NCBI GenBank assembly: GCA_900321205.1
Contig: ONVC01000004.1
Span: 1-64,000, forward strand
DNA: 64,000 nucleotides
From: an uncultured Acinetobacter sp.
Lineage (GTDB): Bacteria; Cyanobacteriota; Vampirovibrionia; Gastranaerophilales; Gastranaerophilaceae
Direction of reading: 5' to 3'
Of the stretch, positions 7,606 to 15,825 are shown one piece after another (position 1 is the first letter of the stretch; every line of letters begins with the position of its first letter). The notes below the pieces were generated by a model. The model had not been told where the DNA came from and searched no databases. It was given only the letters and a program-made list of their open reading frames with translations. Made by a program: the position numbers and the translations under genes.

Positions 7606-9188
7606 CCTGATAATTTCTTCACAATATCGTTTATTTCATCATCCCAGGAAATTGCATTTTTCTGCTTAAATATTTCAATACTATTGTACCAGGGAGTTGT
7701 CTTTTCGGAATCAAACCACCTCCAGTCAGCCGAATAAGGTAAAAGAAGGTATGTTTTCACTCCCAATGCACCAGCGAGATGAGCAACACAGGTATCGACC
7801 GTAACAACAGTATCCATTGACTTTAACGCTCTTGCAGTATCGGAAAAATCTTTAAAATCACGTGCCAGGTTAATCATTTTATCGCTGTATTTTTTGTTGC
7901 CGTCAAACGAATCGTTTACCTGAAAAGAATAGGTTTGAATATTGTCTAAATTAAATATCGGCTCAAAAGACTTAACGTGAATTGTTCTGTTTATCATGCT
8001 CCTGCGCCCCGATGAACCTGCTTCCCAGCATAAACCGACTTTCTTTTTGTCACTTTGAATATTCGCAGATTCCGTATCCAAATAACCTTCGGCAAAAGGA
8101 ATATTATCAAAATCCATATTTAATACATAAGCCAAATCCGTTATTCTTATTGCCTGAGTTTCCGGATTTATTTCTTCATAGCTGATAAACTCCGCATCAG
8201 GATAATTCGCTTCAAACAAACATTTCAGAGGCTCTCCGACTGCGGCTTTTATCTTATGTTCTTTTAAAAATGGAAAGTATCTGACAAACTGAATTCTGTC
8301 TCCAAAACCCTGGTCTGCTATAATCACAAGTTCTTCATCTAACGATGTCCCCGGTTTCCAGAGGTTTTTGGTATATTTACCCCCGACACCGCCGGCTCTC
8401 GTACAGATTAAATTATAGCCTTCATGAAACTTTTTCTGAGCCAGATAGCACATGCCCAGTGAAATAAGTCCTGTGTTGTCGTCAGGAAATTTTTGCAGAA
8501 ATTTGCCGTAATACTCTTCTGCTTTTGCATACTCTCCCAGCTTTTGATACGCAACCGCAATATTATAATCCGCATTCTGACTTCCCTGTTCGCCTGCAAC
8601 TTTATAACATTCTATCGCTCGCATATCATCAGAATAAATAAGCTCTTTGAGCAAGCCCAAATGATACCATAATGACGGCTCTATCGGATGCTTTTGCAAA
8701 TATTCTATACATATTTTTTCCGCTTCAAGCATTTTCCCCTGCTGGGTATATGATTTTACAAGATTTGCAACCGATTTCGGATTGTCAGGATAAAGCTCGT
8801 TCATTTTATCGGTTAACTCAATAGCTCTTTTGTAATTCTTTATCTCAAATAAACTCAAAATAAGTTTGTTATATGTGTCGGGATTGTCACCCAAAGTAAG
8901 TGCGTGTTCCAGCGTTTGCACAGCTTCCGCATAAGATTTTTGTTCATATTGCGCAAATCCTAATGCAGTAACAGTACCTACCGTTTCTTTTATTTCACAC
9001 GCTTTTTTTAATAATTCGGCGGCTTTATCATAATTTTTCAAACCGACATAAAATAAACCTGCCGCAGACAACAATGCAGATTCTTCGGGATTATCTTCCA
9101 GAAGTTTAACGTAAACCTCCTCTGCTTCTTTAATCTTGCCCTGATAAGTTAAATTAATCGCATGTTGTAATTTTTCTATATCCATCAT
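7602..9188 (-). CDS. TPR protein with C-terminal glycosyltransferase-9-like domain
   Basis: The first 260 or so of 528 residues are about seven tetratricopeptide repeats (for example AGLFYVGLKNYDKAAELL and VAYQKLGEYAKAEEYYGKFL). The C-terminal half resembles the heptosyltransferase-like (GT9/GT41-like) domain often fused to TPRs in bacteria, with VDTCVAHLAGALGVKTYLLL and PYSADWRWF. Such TPR-GT fusions are generally of unknown substrate, perhaps glycan or protein O-glycosylation. The gene begins at ATGATG overlapping the stop of the yggT-like gene (TTATGATGG), with no ribosome site of its own, so translation is probably coupled. No signal peptide is seen. The assignment of catalysis to the C-terminal domain is inference. 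Confidence 0.75.
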   Translation of the reverse strand: MMDIEKLQHAINLTYQGKIKEAEEVYVKLLEDNPEESALLSAAGLFYVGLKNYDKAAELLKKACEIKETVGTVTALGFAQYEQKSYAEAVQTLEHALTLGDNPDTYNKLILSLFEIKNYKRAIELTDKMNELYPDNPKSVANLVKSYTQQGKMLEAEKICIEYLQKHPIEPSLWYHLGLLKELIYSDDMRAIECYKVAGEQGSQNADYNIAVAYQKLGEYAKAEEYYGKFLQKFPDDNTGLISLGMCYLAQKKFHEGYNLICTRAGGVGGKYTKNLWKPGTSLDEELVIIADQGFGDRIQFVRYFPFLKEHKIKAAVGEPLKCLFEANYPDAEFISYEEINPETQAIRITDLAYVLNMDFDNIPFAEGYLDTESANIQSDKKKVGLCWEAGSSGRRSMINRTIHVKSFEPIFNLDNIQTYSFQVNDSFDGNKKYSDKMINLARDFKDFSDTARALKSMDTVVTVDTCVAHLAGALGVKTYLLLPYSADWRWFDSEKTTPWYNSIEIFKQKNAISWDDEINDIVKKLSG

Positions 9189-9451
9189 AATCCAAATGCA
9201 GCAAGTAACCAGTTAACACCTATTTGCAAAAACTGAAGTGCAAAAAAGGCAATAATCGGTGATATATCAAGCATTCCCCCAATAGGCGGAATAACTCCCC
9301 TGAATATATTCAAAAACGGGTCGGTTATCGAACGTAAAAAATTAAACGGCTGAGAATCCCAGTCAATATTAGGTATCCACGTTAAAAATATTCTGATTAT
9401 CAATATAAGATAGTAAAAATAAAATAACTGATTTATAAATCTTGATATCAT
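9185..9451 (-). CDS. YggT-family membrane protein
   Basis: An 88-residue integral membrane protein with two hydrophobic segments (FINQLFYFYYLILIIRIFL and the C-terminal IIAFFALQFLQIGVNWLLAA). These flank the family signature seen here as TWIPNIDWDSQPFNFLRSI, then TDPFLNIFRGVIPPIGG. YggT proteins (YlmG/CCB3 in cyanobacteria and plastids) are linked to cell division, nucleoid partition or osmotic tolerance. GGGAGAAGAA precedes the ATG. It is the first gene of a two-gene unit with the TPR/GT9 protein. The function here is not shown by context. Confidence 0.85.
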   Translation of the reverse strand: MISRFINQLFYFYYLILIIRIFLTWIPNIDWDSQPFNFLRSITDPFLNIFRGVIPPIGGMLDISPIIAFFALQFLQIGVNWLLAAFGL

Positions 9452-9476
9452 TTCTTCTCCCTAAAATAAATTTACT

Positions 9477-10277
9477 CTAATGTAATTGAGAGTTTTTCTT
9501 TGTATTTCTGCAATCACAGTTGCAATTGTCAGCAGGGATGCGCTCTATCATAGTAAACAACAACTTTTTAAGATTGTCTATGTTACTGTTAAACACTTCT
9601 ATAACTTCACCGTGAGAAACAGGCGGAACGTCACCGACAAGACCTGCATCATAATCAGTAATAAGTGAAATATTAAGCGGACACATATCAGCTTCTTTTA
9701 CAAGATATGCTTCAGGAAATGCTGTCATATTGATAACTTCCCAGCCCTGATTTGTAAAGAATTTTGATTCTGCTTTTGTTGAAAATCTCGGTCCGTTGAT
9801 TACAACAACCGTACCTGATTCGTGAACTGTTATTCCAAGTTCTTTTGCTGTATCAATCGCAATTTTTCTAAGCTCAGGGCAATAAGTTTCAGCAGCTGAC
9901 GGGTGAGTAACAACCGGACCTTCAAAGAAGGTTGATTTTCTGCCGTCTGTCCAGTCAACAAACTGGTCACAGATTACAAAATGTCCCGGCTCAACATGTT
10001 TTTGCAGACTTCCTGCCGCACATGGAGATATAACTCGCTTACATCCAATCTCTTTCATTGCCCAAACGTTCGCCCTGTAATTAATAAGATGAGGTAATAT
10101 TGTATGCTTTCTTCCGTGACGCGGCATAAAAGCAACTCTGTGTGTACCAATCTTTCCGATAAACAAACTATCAGATGGCATACCGTATGGTGTTTCTACC
10201 TGTACTTCCTTAATATCATCCAAAAAGCTGTAAAATCCAGAACCGCCAAAAACACCAATATCTGCCAAGTTTTCCAT
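9477..10277 (-). CDS. mtnP: S-methyl-5'-thioadenosine phosphorylase
   Basis: MtnP splits methylthioadenosine into adenine and methylthioribose 1-phosphate in methionine salvage. The start at 10277 has AAAGGGG upstream and gives MENLADIGVFGGSGFYSFL, the family N-terminus. Conserved blocks are MPRHGRKHTILPHLINYRAN, CAAGSLQ, DQFVDWT, VVINGPRFSTKAES, GWEVINMTAFPEAYLVKEAD and ITDYDAG. The SMTA-type substrate pocket supports MTA phosphorylase over a purine nucleoside phosphorylase. The C-terminus contains a Cys-rich CNCDC stretch, reminiscent of the CXC motifs described in some MTA phosphorylases. A following polar tail (TKKNSQLH) is not usual. Confidence 0.92.
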   Translation of the reverse strand: MENLADIGVFGGSGFYSFLDDIKEVQVETPYGMPSDSLFIGKIGTHRVAFMPRHGRKHTILPHLINYRANVWAMKEIGCKRVISPCAAGSLQKHVEPGHFVICDQFVDWTDGRKSTFFEGPVVTHPSAAETYCPELRKIAIDTAKELGITVHESGTVVVINGPRFSTKAESKFFTNQGWEVINMTAFPEAYLVKEADMCPLNISLITDYDAGLVGDVPPVSHGEVIEVFNSNIDNLKKLLFTMIERIPADNCNCDCRNTKKNSQLH

Positions 10278-10404
10278 ATTATCCCCTTTCTTATTAAACA
10301 AAACTGATATATTTATTCTAGCATAATTATCGGATTTTGCATAATAATCTAAGACAATAAACAGCAGGTTTGTACAAAACAGTTTTCCTTTTAAAAATGG
10401 AAAG

Positions 10405-10433
10405 TTGAAAAAAGGTTAGATATCGTTTATAAT
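10405..10433 (+). promoter_or_regulatory. Strong sigma-70-type promoter of a structured RNA
   Basis: TTGAAA (10405-10410), an exact 17-base spacer and TATAAT (10428-10433) predict a start near 10440, right at the foot of the first hairpin of the RNA downstream. Confidence 0.75.
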
Positions 10434-10439
10434 ATAGAC

Positions 10440-10523
10440 AACAGGGTGGCGGTTTGTCAGACCGGCCAGATACTCTGTTGAAGGCTAAGCGGTATCTACT
10501 TTTTTAAGCAGATGCCGTTTTTA
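10440..10523 (+). ncRNA. Candidate structured RNA / attenuator leader
   Basis: From the predicted start, ACAGGGT (10441-10447) pairs with ACTCTGT (10472-10478). An inner stem, GGC-GGT (10448-10453) with ACC-G-GCC (10461-10467), has a 7-base loop. The 4-base segment AGAT is left unpaired. Then comes a 9-bp terminator hairpin. The bulge-plus-stem sequence AGATAC (10468-10473) is complementary to GTATCT (10492-10497) in the left arm of the terminator, so the first domain and an antiterminator are mutually exclusive. This fits a transcription-attenuating riboswitch for the ABC ATPase gene at 10629, or a free-standing small RNA of about 83 nucleotides. I checked it against the T-box, SAM, TPP, preQ1, fluoride and c-di-GMP classes as I remember them, and it matches none. 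Confidence 0.6.
10489..10522 (+). terminator. Terminator of the structured RNA
   Basis: GCGGTATCT (10489-10497) pairs with AGATGCCGT (10510-10518) with two G-U pairs, followed by TTTTT. It lies about 105 bases before the start of the downstream gene, so read-through would be needed to express it from this promoter. Confidence 0.7.
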
Positions 10524-10628
10524 ATTATGAATAGAATCAAGAATATACTTTTTTGTAAATGAGTAATTGACCTAATTTACTCCTCGCGGTCTATTGACTG
10601 AAAAGAACAAAACAAGAATAATATTTAT
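10524..10628 (+). other. Region between the RNA terminator and the ABC ATPase
   Basis: The stretch contains one more small hairpin (GAGTAA 10561-10566 with TTACTC 10577-10582) and no recognisable Shine-Dalgarno before the ATG at 10629. I see no ORF. It may be the 5' leader of the ABC gene when the upstream terminator is bypassed. Confidence 0.35.
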
Positions 10629-11576
10629 ATGAATAAGCTTTTGGAAATCAAAAACCTAAACTTATTTTTTGGTGAGTATCAGGCATTGTATAACATTAAC
10701 CTTGTGCTAAACAAAGGTGAAATGCACGCATTAGCCGGAGAATCAGGTTGCGGCAAAACTATAACAGCAATGTCAGTTATGAGGCTGTTACCAAAATCTG
10801 CAATCATTAAAAGCGGAGAAATATTTTTTGACGAAGAAAATTTGCTTAATTACAAAGAAAAACAAATGAGAGAAATAAGAGGAAATAAAATTGCACTTAT
10901 TCCGCAAGACCCCATGACTTCTCTGAATCCTTTGTACACAGTTGGAAATCAACTTATTGAATCTATAAGAGCCCACTCACATGTTTCACATCATCAGGCA
11001 AGAAGAAAAGCTAAAGAAGTCCTTGATTTGGTAAAAATTCCGGACAAAGATAATAAACTGAACCTTTATCCTCACGAATTTTCAGGAGGTATGAAACAAA
11101 GAATTATTATCTCAATGGCACTCGCTACAAATGCAAAACTTATTATAGCAGATGAACCTACAACGGCGCTTGATGTTACTATCCAAAAGCAAATTATGGA
11201 TTTAATTGACGAAATAAAAAAAGAGTTTGGAACAACAATTTTGTTAATATCCCACGATTTAGCCCTTGTAAGCAATTATGCCGACACTATCTCGGTAATG
11301 TATTCGGGACATATTGTAGAAGAAGCTCCTGCGGAAATTTTCTTTAAAAATCCGCTCCATCCTTATTCAAACGCTCTTCTTAACTCACTTCCTTCAAGGA
11401 ATCCTGCATTAAAACTCAATACAATTGAGGGCGCACCGCCAAGTATCAGTGAAAAAATTGAAGGCTGCAAATTCCACCCAAGATGCGAATATTGTGATTC
11501 AAAAATTTGCACTACTACCCAGCCGAAACTGGAAGAAAAGGGCGTAAACCATTTTTCTGCCTGCCTAATAAAATAG
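10629..11576 (+). CDS. Oligopeptide/dipeptide ABC transporter ATP-binding protein (DppD/OppD-like)
   Basis: A 315-residue ABC ATPase energising import of peptides or related solutes. It has Walker A GESGCGKT, a Q-loop (IPQDPMTSLNP), the signature FSGGMKQR, Walker B LIIADEPTTALD and an H-loop (LISHDLALV). The C-terminal oligo_HPY extension, with Cys-rich CKFHPRCEYCDSKIC, marks the DppD/OppD branch and may hold a Fe-S or metal site. The usual partners (second ATPase, two permeases, binding protein) are absent: the next gene is a small lipoprotein. It must pair with subunits encoded elsewhere, or serve another role. The structured RNA upstream is a likely control point. Confidence 0.88.
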   Translation: MNKLLEIKNLNLFFGEYQALYNINLVLNKGEMHALAGESGCGKTITAMSVMRLLPKSAIIKSGEIFFDEENLLNYKEKQMREIRGNKIALIPQDPMTSLNPLYTVGNQLIESIRAHSHVSHHQARRKAKEVLDLVKIPDKDNKLNLYPHEFSGGMKQRIIISMALATNAKLIIADEPTTALDVTIQKQIMDLIDEIKKEFGTTILLISHDLALVSNYADTISVMYSGHIVEEAPAEIFFKNPLHPYSNALLNSLPSRNPALKLNTIEGAPPSISEKIEGCKFHPRCEYCDSKICTTTQPKLEEKGVNHFSACLIK

Positions 11577-11637
11577 TACATTAGAAGGATGAAATATTAA
11601 AAAAAAACATTATAATTGTAGTAGAAGAGGTGTAAGT

Positions 11638-11883
11638 ATGAAAAAAGCACTTATTTTTCTCATAATGTTTTCTATGGTTTGTGTATGCACAACTGCCTGC
11701 ACAAAACAAAAAAAGCCTAAAAAGAATATGATTCAGGCTCAGAGAAGATTTGCAAAATATTTAGAGCAACAACAGGGGAATCCTAATGCAATAGACTTAT
11801 CCGAAGGTCCGAGACAAAATTACAACGCAAAATTCGGCCCCAAGAACATCGAATTTGATGTTAAAATAGTTGATCCATACTAG
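11638..11883 (+). CDS. Small lipoprotein
   Basis: An 81-residue protein with a classical lipoprotein signal: MKKALIFLIMFSMVCVC and then the lipobox T-T-A-C, predicting a lipidated Cys at about residue 21. The mature part is basic and polar (KQKKPKKNMIQAQRRFAKYL) with no known domain. A TATAAT at 11611-11616 and GAGGTG before the ATG give it its own promoter and ribosome site. It may form an operon with the two short genes that follow. Confidence 0.7.
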   Translation: MKKALIFLIMFSMVCVCTTACTKQKKPKKNMIQAQRRFAKYLEQQQGNPNAIDLSEGPRQNYNAKFGPKNIEFDVKIVDPY

Positions 11884-11894
11884 CGGAGCGTATT

Positions 11895-12269
11895 TTGAAC
11901 CAACAAAACACTGAAATATTAAATAACCGAAAATTTGTCGGGCGGCTTGTGTATTCCGTTCTGACAGAACGCCGTTGTGTGAGAGAAGCACTTAAACTCT
12001 TCCCTGATTCCATGGATAAAAATATTGAATGCGCTTATCACGCTCTTGTTCACTATGAGGCAGATGAAGATATGAGATATCAGGATATCGAATATAAAGA
12101 AGCACAAAACGATTATCTTGAAGAAATAGCACAAACTCTCTCGGCAGGAAAAGAACTCCCGAGAAATATAATTGCAGACTATGAAGATTATTATAAAGGA
12201 ACTGCAACTATTTGGAAAAATGGCTGGCAGGGATTTTTAAAAGAATTTAAAAGATTTATAAACATTTAA
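11895..12269 (+). CDS. Hypothetical protein
   Basis: A 124-residue soluble, mainly helical acidic protein that I do not recognise. The start is a TTG with CGGAG upstream, 11 bases after the lipoprotein stop. The sequence contains RCVREALKLFPDSMDKNIECAYHALVHYEADED and a C-terminal WKNGWQGFLKEFKRF. No signal peptide, membrane segment or catalytic motif is visible. The spacing on both sides (11 and 10 bases) indicates co-transcription with the lipoprotein and EF-hand genes. Confidence 0.6.
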   Translation: MNQQNTEILNNRKFVGRLVYSVLTERRCVREALKLFPDSMDKNIECAYHALVHYEADEDMRYQDIEYKEAQNDYLEEIAQTLSAGKELPRNIIADYEDYYKGTATIWKNGWQGFLKEFKRFINI

Positions 12270-12279
12270 GAGTAAAACA

Positions 12280-12642
12280 ATGGATAAAAAATTTTCAAGA
12301 GAAGAATATAATGAACTTTATGCAGAGTTTGAGTTTGAAGAAGCAGATAAAAACCATAACGGAGTTATAAGCAAAAAAGAAGAACTTGATGCTCACAAAA
12401 ACGCAAAAATCGGCAGTTTATTAAAACCTATTGTGGGTGAAACACTTGAAGAATACAAAAAAAGAGTAATTGATATTTTAAATAAGTATTCTAAAGTTAC
12501 GAGCGAACATAACGGGAAATTTCAAAAAGTTCGGGAACTTCTTAAACGCAGATGCGAAAACCTTCTCGGAACACGGTATAATATCAATCAGGATGAAACA
12601 GATGTTCTGTATGATGACATAAAAGAAATATTTGAAAAATAA
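12280..12642 (+). CDS. EF-hand-containing hypothetical protein
   Basis: A 120-residue protein with one textbook 12-residue EF-hand loop, DKNHNGVISKKE (D1, N3, N5, G6, I8, E12), at about residues 28-39, flanked by helices. That is a calcium-binding signature, but the family is not recognised. The remainder is helical and basic (KKRVIDILNKYSKV, KFQKVRELLKRRCENLL). It is the last gene of the 11.6-12.6 kb unit and ends at a bidirectional terminator shared with nrdD. Confidence 0.65.
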   Translation: MDKKFSREEYNELYAEFEFEEADKNHNGVISKKEELDAHKNAKIGSLLKPIVGETLEEYKKRVIDILNKYSKVTSEHNGKFQKVRELLKRRCENLLGTRYNINQDETDVLYDDIKEIFEK

Positions 12643-12643
12643 T

Positions 12644-12672
12644 AAAAAGGCAGATATTTTATCCGCCTTTTT
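12644..12672. terminator. Bidirectional terminator
   Basis: AAAAAGGC-A-GAT...ATC-C-GCCTTTTTT gives an A-run/stem/T-run structure between the converging EF-hand gene and nrdD. Confidence 0.8.
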
Positions 12673-12697
12673 TAATCTTATTATTCATCCATTTACT

Positions 12698-14986
12698 CTA
12701 CATAGATTTTCTGTCTGCAATTTCTTCCATTTTGTGGTCTGCAAGACGAGAATCGCCTTTTACACGAGAGTATGAAAGGTATCCGTTCATACGGTCAATT
12801 TTTGTAAGGTTACGGCTTCCGCATTTTGGACATACATCCATGTTAAGTTCTTCGTGACCGCAATCATCACAATAAGAAAGTGAAAGGTTAACACCTTCGT
12901 AGAAGCCCATATCCATTGCTCTCAGTACAAGAGTTTTAACTGCATCTGTATTATAATCAAGCGGATATTTTACGTATTGAATCTTACCACCGTTCATCAA
13001 ATCCCAGAATCTCTTTTCAAGGTCTTGTTTCTGAATAGGTGTAATATCTTCACTTACGTGGCAATGGAAACTGTTTGAAACGTATGGTTTATCAGATACG
13101 TGAGAAACAACACCGTATTTTTTGCGGAATTGTTTTACCTGTAAACCGCAGAGGTTTTCAGCCGGTGTACCGTAAAGTGCATACATATTACCGTCTTCTT
13201 TTTTGAACTGATTTACTTTTTCGTTAATGTATTTCATAACATCAATTGCAAACTGACCGTCTTCAACAAGTGATTTTCCGTTATACAGTTCTTGTAATTC
13301 GTTCAATGCAGTAATACCGAATGATGCTGTTGCTGATTTAAGCAGCGGTTTAATCTTGTCGTGAATGCCCAGATGACCGCCCAGAAATCCGCCCTCGCAG
13401 TATGCCAACGGGTTAACTGATGCCTTCATTTCTCCTAAGTATTCATAAGTTCTGATATGAAGTTGTCTGATAAGTTCCATATAGTAATCAAGAACTTCAT
13501 AGAAATCTCTGCTTTCTTTCTTAGCCTTAGCATAAATCATAGGTAAGTGTAAGCTGATTGCACCGATATTGAAACGACCGACAAAAATCGGTTTATCATT
13601 TTCATCAGCCGGCTCCATACCGCCTCTTTCATACCATGGTGATAAGAATGCTCTACAGCCCATCGGAGAAACAACTCTGCCGTATTTTTTGTACATTGAA
13701 GCAACGTAACCTTCTCCTGAAAGTGATAACCAGTCAGGGTACATTGCTTTTTTAGAACATTCAATACCTGCTTCAAACAAATCGTAATTGACTTTGCCTT
13801 CACCGTGTAAGTTTTCGTCATATAAGAAAACGATTTTTGGGAATAATACCGGTTTTTTATTACCTTTCTTACCTTGACCATGCATACGGATTTTTAACAT
13901 AGCCATCGTTGCCATTTTCTCGTACTGTTCAGTACCAAGTCCTGCTGTAACAGTAATAAACGGATAGTCACCACGGGATGATGCAACAGTATTAAATTTG
14001 TATTCCCAACCCTGGAATCCTTGTTCAAAATCCTTTTGAACGTCATTTAAAGCAGCCTCTCTTGCTTTTTCAAAGTCCAGTCCTAAGCATAAATATTTTT
14101 CATTTTGTCTTTCAAAAGTTTTTTCAGCGTACGGTGCCAAAATTTTATCAACCTCAGGAACGGTAAAACCGCCGTACTGCTGGCTTGCAGCAGCCATTAC
14201 GATATCACCGATTACGTCAAATGCAACGTCAAGTGATTTTGGTTCGTTATACCAGAGGTTACCCATTTCAAAACCGCCCTTAAGAACTGACGCAACATCA
14301 AATAAGCAACAGTTCATTGTATCACGTCTTGCAGACATATCATGGATATAAATATAACCGTCTCTGATTGCCTGAAGTTCATCAACAGTTAAGAAAAACT
14401 TTTTATAAAGCTCTTTGTTAAGTTCGTTGAATATCAAAGAACGTTTTGTAGAAACTAATGTTGAATCAGCATTGGAGTTTTCTTTATCACCAATGTACAT
14501 AATTCTTTGAGATTCCTGATAAACTTTATCCAGCATATGAACAAAGTCTTGTTTATAGTTTCTGTAATTTCTGTAACTTTGTGCAACGCTCGGATTAAGA
14601 GCTTCCAAAGCGCCTTCTACAAAATTGTGCATTTCAGCAATAGTAATTTCGGTCTTTCCGCTTTTTGCAATATTAACTTCTACAAAATCACAGATATTTT
14701 TAATTTCTTCTTCGCTTAATTTTACCAAAACACGAGTTGCGGATTTAGATATAGCGTTAACAATTTTAGAGTCATCGAAGATTTCTCTTGTGCCGTCTTT
14801 TTTGATAACGTGAATATTTTCAAGTTTTACAGGCTTAATTTGTTGTGCCTGCAATTGTGCAATCTGAGAGATAAATTCTTTGTTCGGCATTCCCGAATTA
14901 TGCATAACATCTGTAGCAACACCCGCAGTTGCTCTTGATGATGAGAATTCTACTACATTTCCTTCTTTGTTTAAACTGTTTTGCAT
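12698..14986 (-). CDS. nrdD: Anaerobic (class III) ribonucleoside-triphosphate reductase
   Basis: NrdD reduces NTPs to dNTPs without oxygen, using a glycyl radical made by NrdG. The 762-residue protein has an N-terminal ATP-cone (about residues 55-150: VIKKDGTREIFDDSKIVNAI). The catalytic barrel includes DMSARRDTMNCCLFD, SLHLPMIYAKA, NLCGLQVKQFRKKYG and SNSFHCHVSEDI. A zinc site with two CxxC pairs (CDDCGHE, CPKCGSR) is at about 710-730, with the glycyl-radical loop near RMNGYLSYSRV at about 738. No nrdG is adjacent. AGGAGG lies 12 bases before the ATG. No NrdR box is recognisable upstream. The enzyme implies an anaerobic life style. Confidence 0.93.
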   Translation of the reverse strand: MQNSLNKEGNVVEFSSSRATAGVATDVMHNSGMPNKEFISQIAQLQAQQIKPVKLENIHVIKKDGTREIFDDSKIVNAISKSATRVLVKLSEEEIKNICDFVEVNIAKSGKTEITIAEMHNFVEGALEALNPSVAQSYRNYRNYKQDFVHMLDKVYQESQRIMYIGDKENSNADSTLVSTKRSLIFNELNKELYKKFFLTVDELQAIRDGYIYIHDMSARRDTMNCCLFDVASVLKGGFEMGNLWYNEPKSLDVAFDVIGDIVMAAASQQYGGFTVPEVDKILAPYAEKTFERQNEKYLCLGLDFEKAREAALNDVQKDFEQGFQGWEYKFNTVASSRGDYPFITVTAGLGTEQYEKMATMAMLKIRMHGQGKKGNKKPVLFPKIVFLYDENLHGEGKVNYDLFEAGIECSKKAMYPDWLSLSGEGYVASMYKKYGRVVSPMGCRAFLSPWYERGGMEPADENDKPIFVGRFNIGAISLHLPMIYAKAKKESRDFYEVLDYYMELIRQLHIRTYEYLGEMKASVNPLAYCEGGFLGGHLGIHDKIKPLLKSATASFGITALNELQELYNGKSLVEDGQFAIDVMKYINEKVNQFKKEDGNMYALYGTPAENLCGLQVKQFRKKYGVVSHVSDKPYVSNSFHCHVSEDITPIQKQDLEKRFWDLMNGGKIQYVKYPLDYNTDAVKTLVLRAMDMGFYEGVNLSLSYCDDCGHEELNMDVCPKCGSRNLTKIDRMNGYLSYSRVKGDSRLADHKMEEIADRKSM

Positions 14987-15422
14987 ATGACCGATAAACC
15001 TCCTAATCGTAAGTTGAGTAAGGTTAGCTATTTTATTTCTGTAATTAACTACCTCTATTATGAGAATAACATTCTCTTTCCCAAATCTAATCCACTATAT
15101 AAATGATAATTCAAAAAAGTCTTGTAATCAAAATTTTAATAAAACTTATAAAATGGCTGGAAAACAGTAATAACAAGGTGTTTACATTTTGAAATATTAT
15201 TAATTTTGTAACAGTTTTAGCATGAATTTTTGTAAAATTTCTTGACAGTTTTTGTAGCTCTTATAAATTGTTAATCTTACACTTCCTAAATAAAAACAAT
15301 CAAATTTTATAAGCATGCCTTTTTCAAATAAATTTGTTTTTAGGATTATTCAACAAAATATGTATTTTGATGAAAAAAGTTTAATATTATTATTTTAATT
15401 TATCTATTCTGATATTTTGAAT
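14987..15422. other. AT-rich intergenic region upstream of nrdD
   Basis: About 435 bases without a supportable gene. A promoter-like pair on the plus strand, TTGACA (15242-15247) with TAAATT (15264-15269), points toward the palindromic element but no gene follows. The nrdD promoter should lie near 15000-15120 on the minus strand, but I cannot choose a convincing box. Confidence 0.3.
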
Positions 15423-15773
15423 GTTACTTTCTTTGACCGCAAAGAAAGTAACGGAAAGAAACTCCCCAAGCTCGTACTACGCTCACTAATCAATGGTAAC
15501 GTTCGACCTGCAACCTGCCAATCCCTCAAACAGCACTTGCTCTGTTACTGTCTCACTAACATTGATTGTTCGCTGCGTAATGCTTGGGTAAAAAATAAAG
15601 GGGTTGGGGCATAACGGAATGAGCAAACAATGTAGGTGAGACAACAACAAAATCGGCATTGTTTGAGCATAGCGAGTTTGCCGATTTCTGGTCGAACCGT
15701 ACAAATGTTTAGCGAATGAAGTTCGAGCCCCAAGAGTTTCTTTTACCCTTTCTTTGCGGTCAAAGAAAGGGTA
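15423..15773. mobile_element. MITE-like long palindromic element
   Basis: The unit is bounded by two hairpins of the same sequence in opposite orientation: GTTACTTTCTTTG-accg-CAAAGAAAGTAAC (15423-15452) and TACCCTTTCTTTG-cggt-CAAAGAAAGGGTA (15744-15773). Each is a perfect 13-bp stem with a 4-base loop. The interior is an imperfect inverted repeat over nearly its whole length: GAAACTCCCCAAGCTCG against the complement of the right side, and TGTCTCACTAACATTG against TGTCTCACCTACATTG. The element is GC-richer than its surroundings and carries no real gene; the short ORFs inside are by-products. This fits a non-autonomous element moved in trans. I cannot see a target-site duplication with certainty. 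Confidence 0.65.
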
Positions 15774-15825
15774 TATAATAAAAAAATAAACATATCAAAA
15801 TACATATTTTGTTTTGGTGTAAAAA

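Noticed and set aside
10441-10460. Possible T-box (sequence containing AGGGTGG)
   Set aside because: The conserved T-box continuation N-A-C-C-G-C-G is absent, the element is far too short for a specifier stem, and the order of elements is wrong.
10446-10481. Eleven-codon GTG-started ORF within the structured RNA
   Set aside because: No ribosome site, no amino-acid codon bias, and the bases are explained by the hairpin.
13537-13881. 114-codon minus-strand ORF inside nrdD
   Set aside because: It is a frame shadow of nrdD with low-complexity basic composition and no ribosome site.
15417-15733. Several ORFs of 62-72 codons on both strands between nrdD and the YkgJ gene
   Set aside because: They lie entirely within the palindromic element, overlap each other, have no ribosome sites and translate the inverted repeats themselves.
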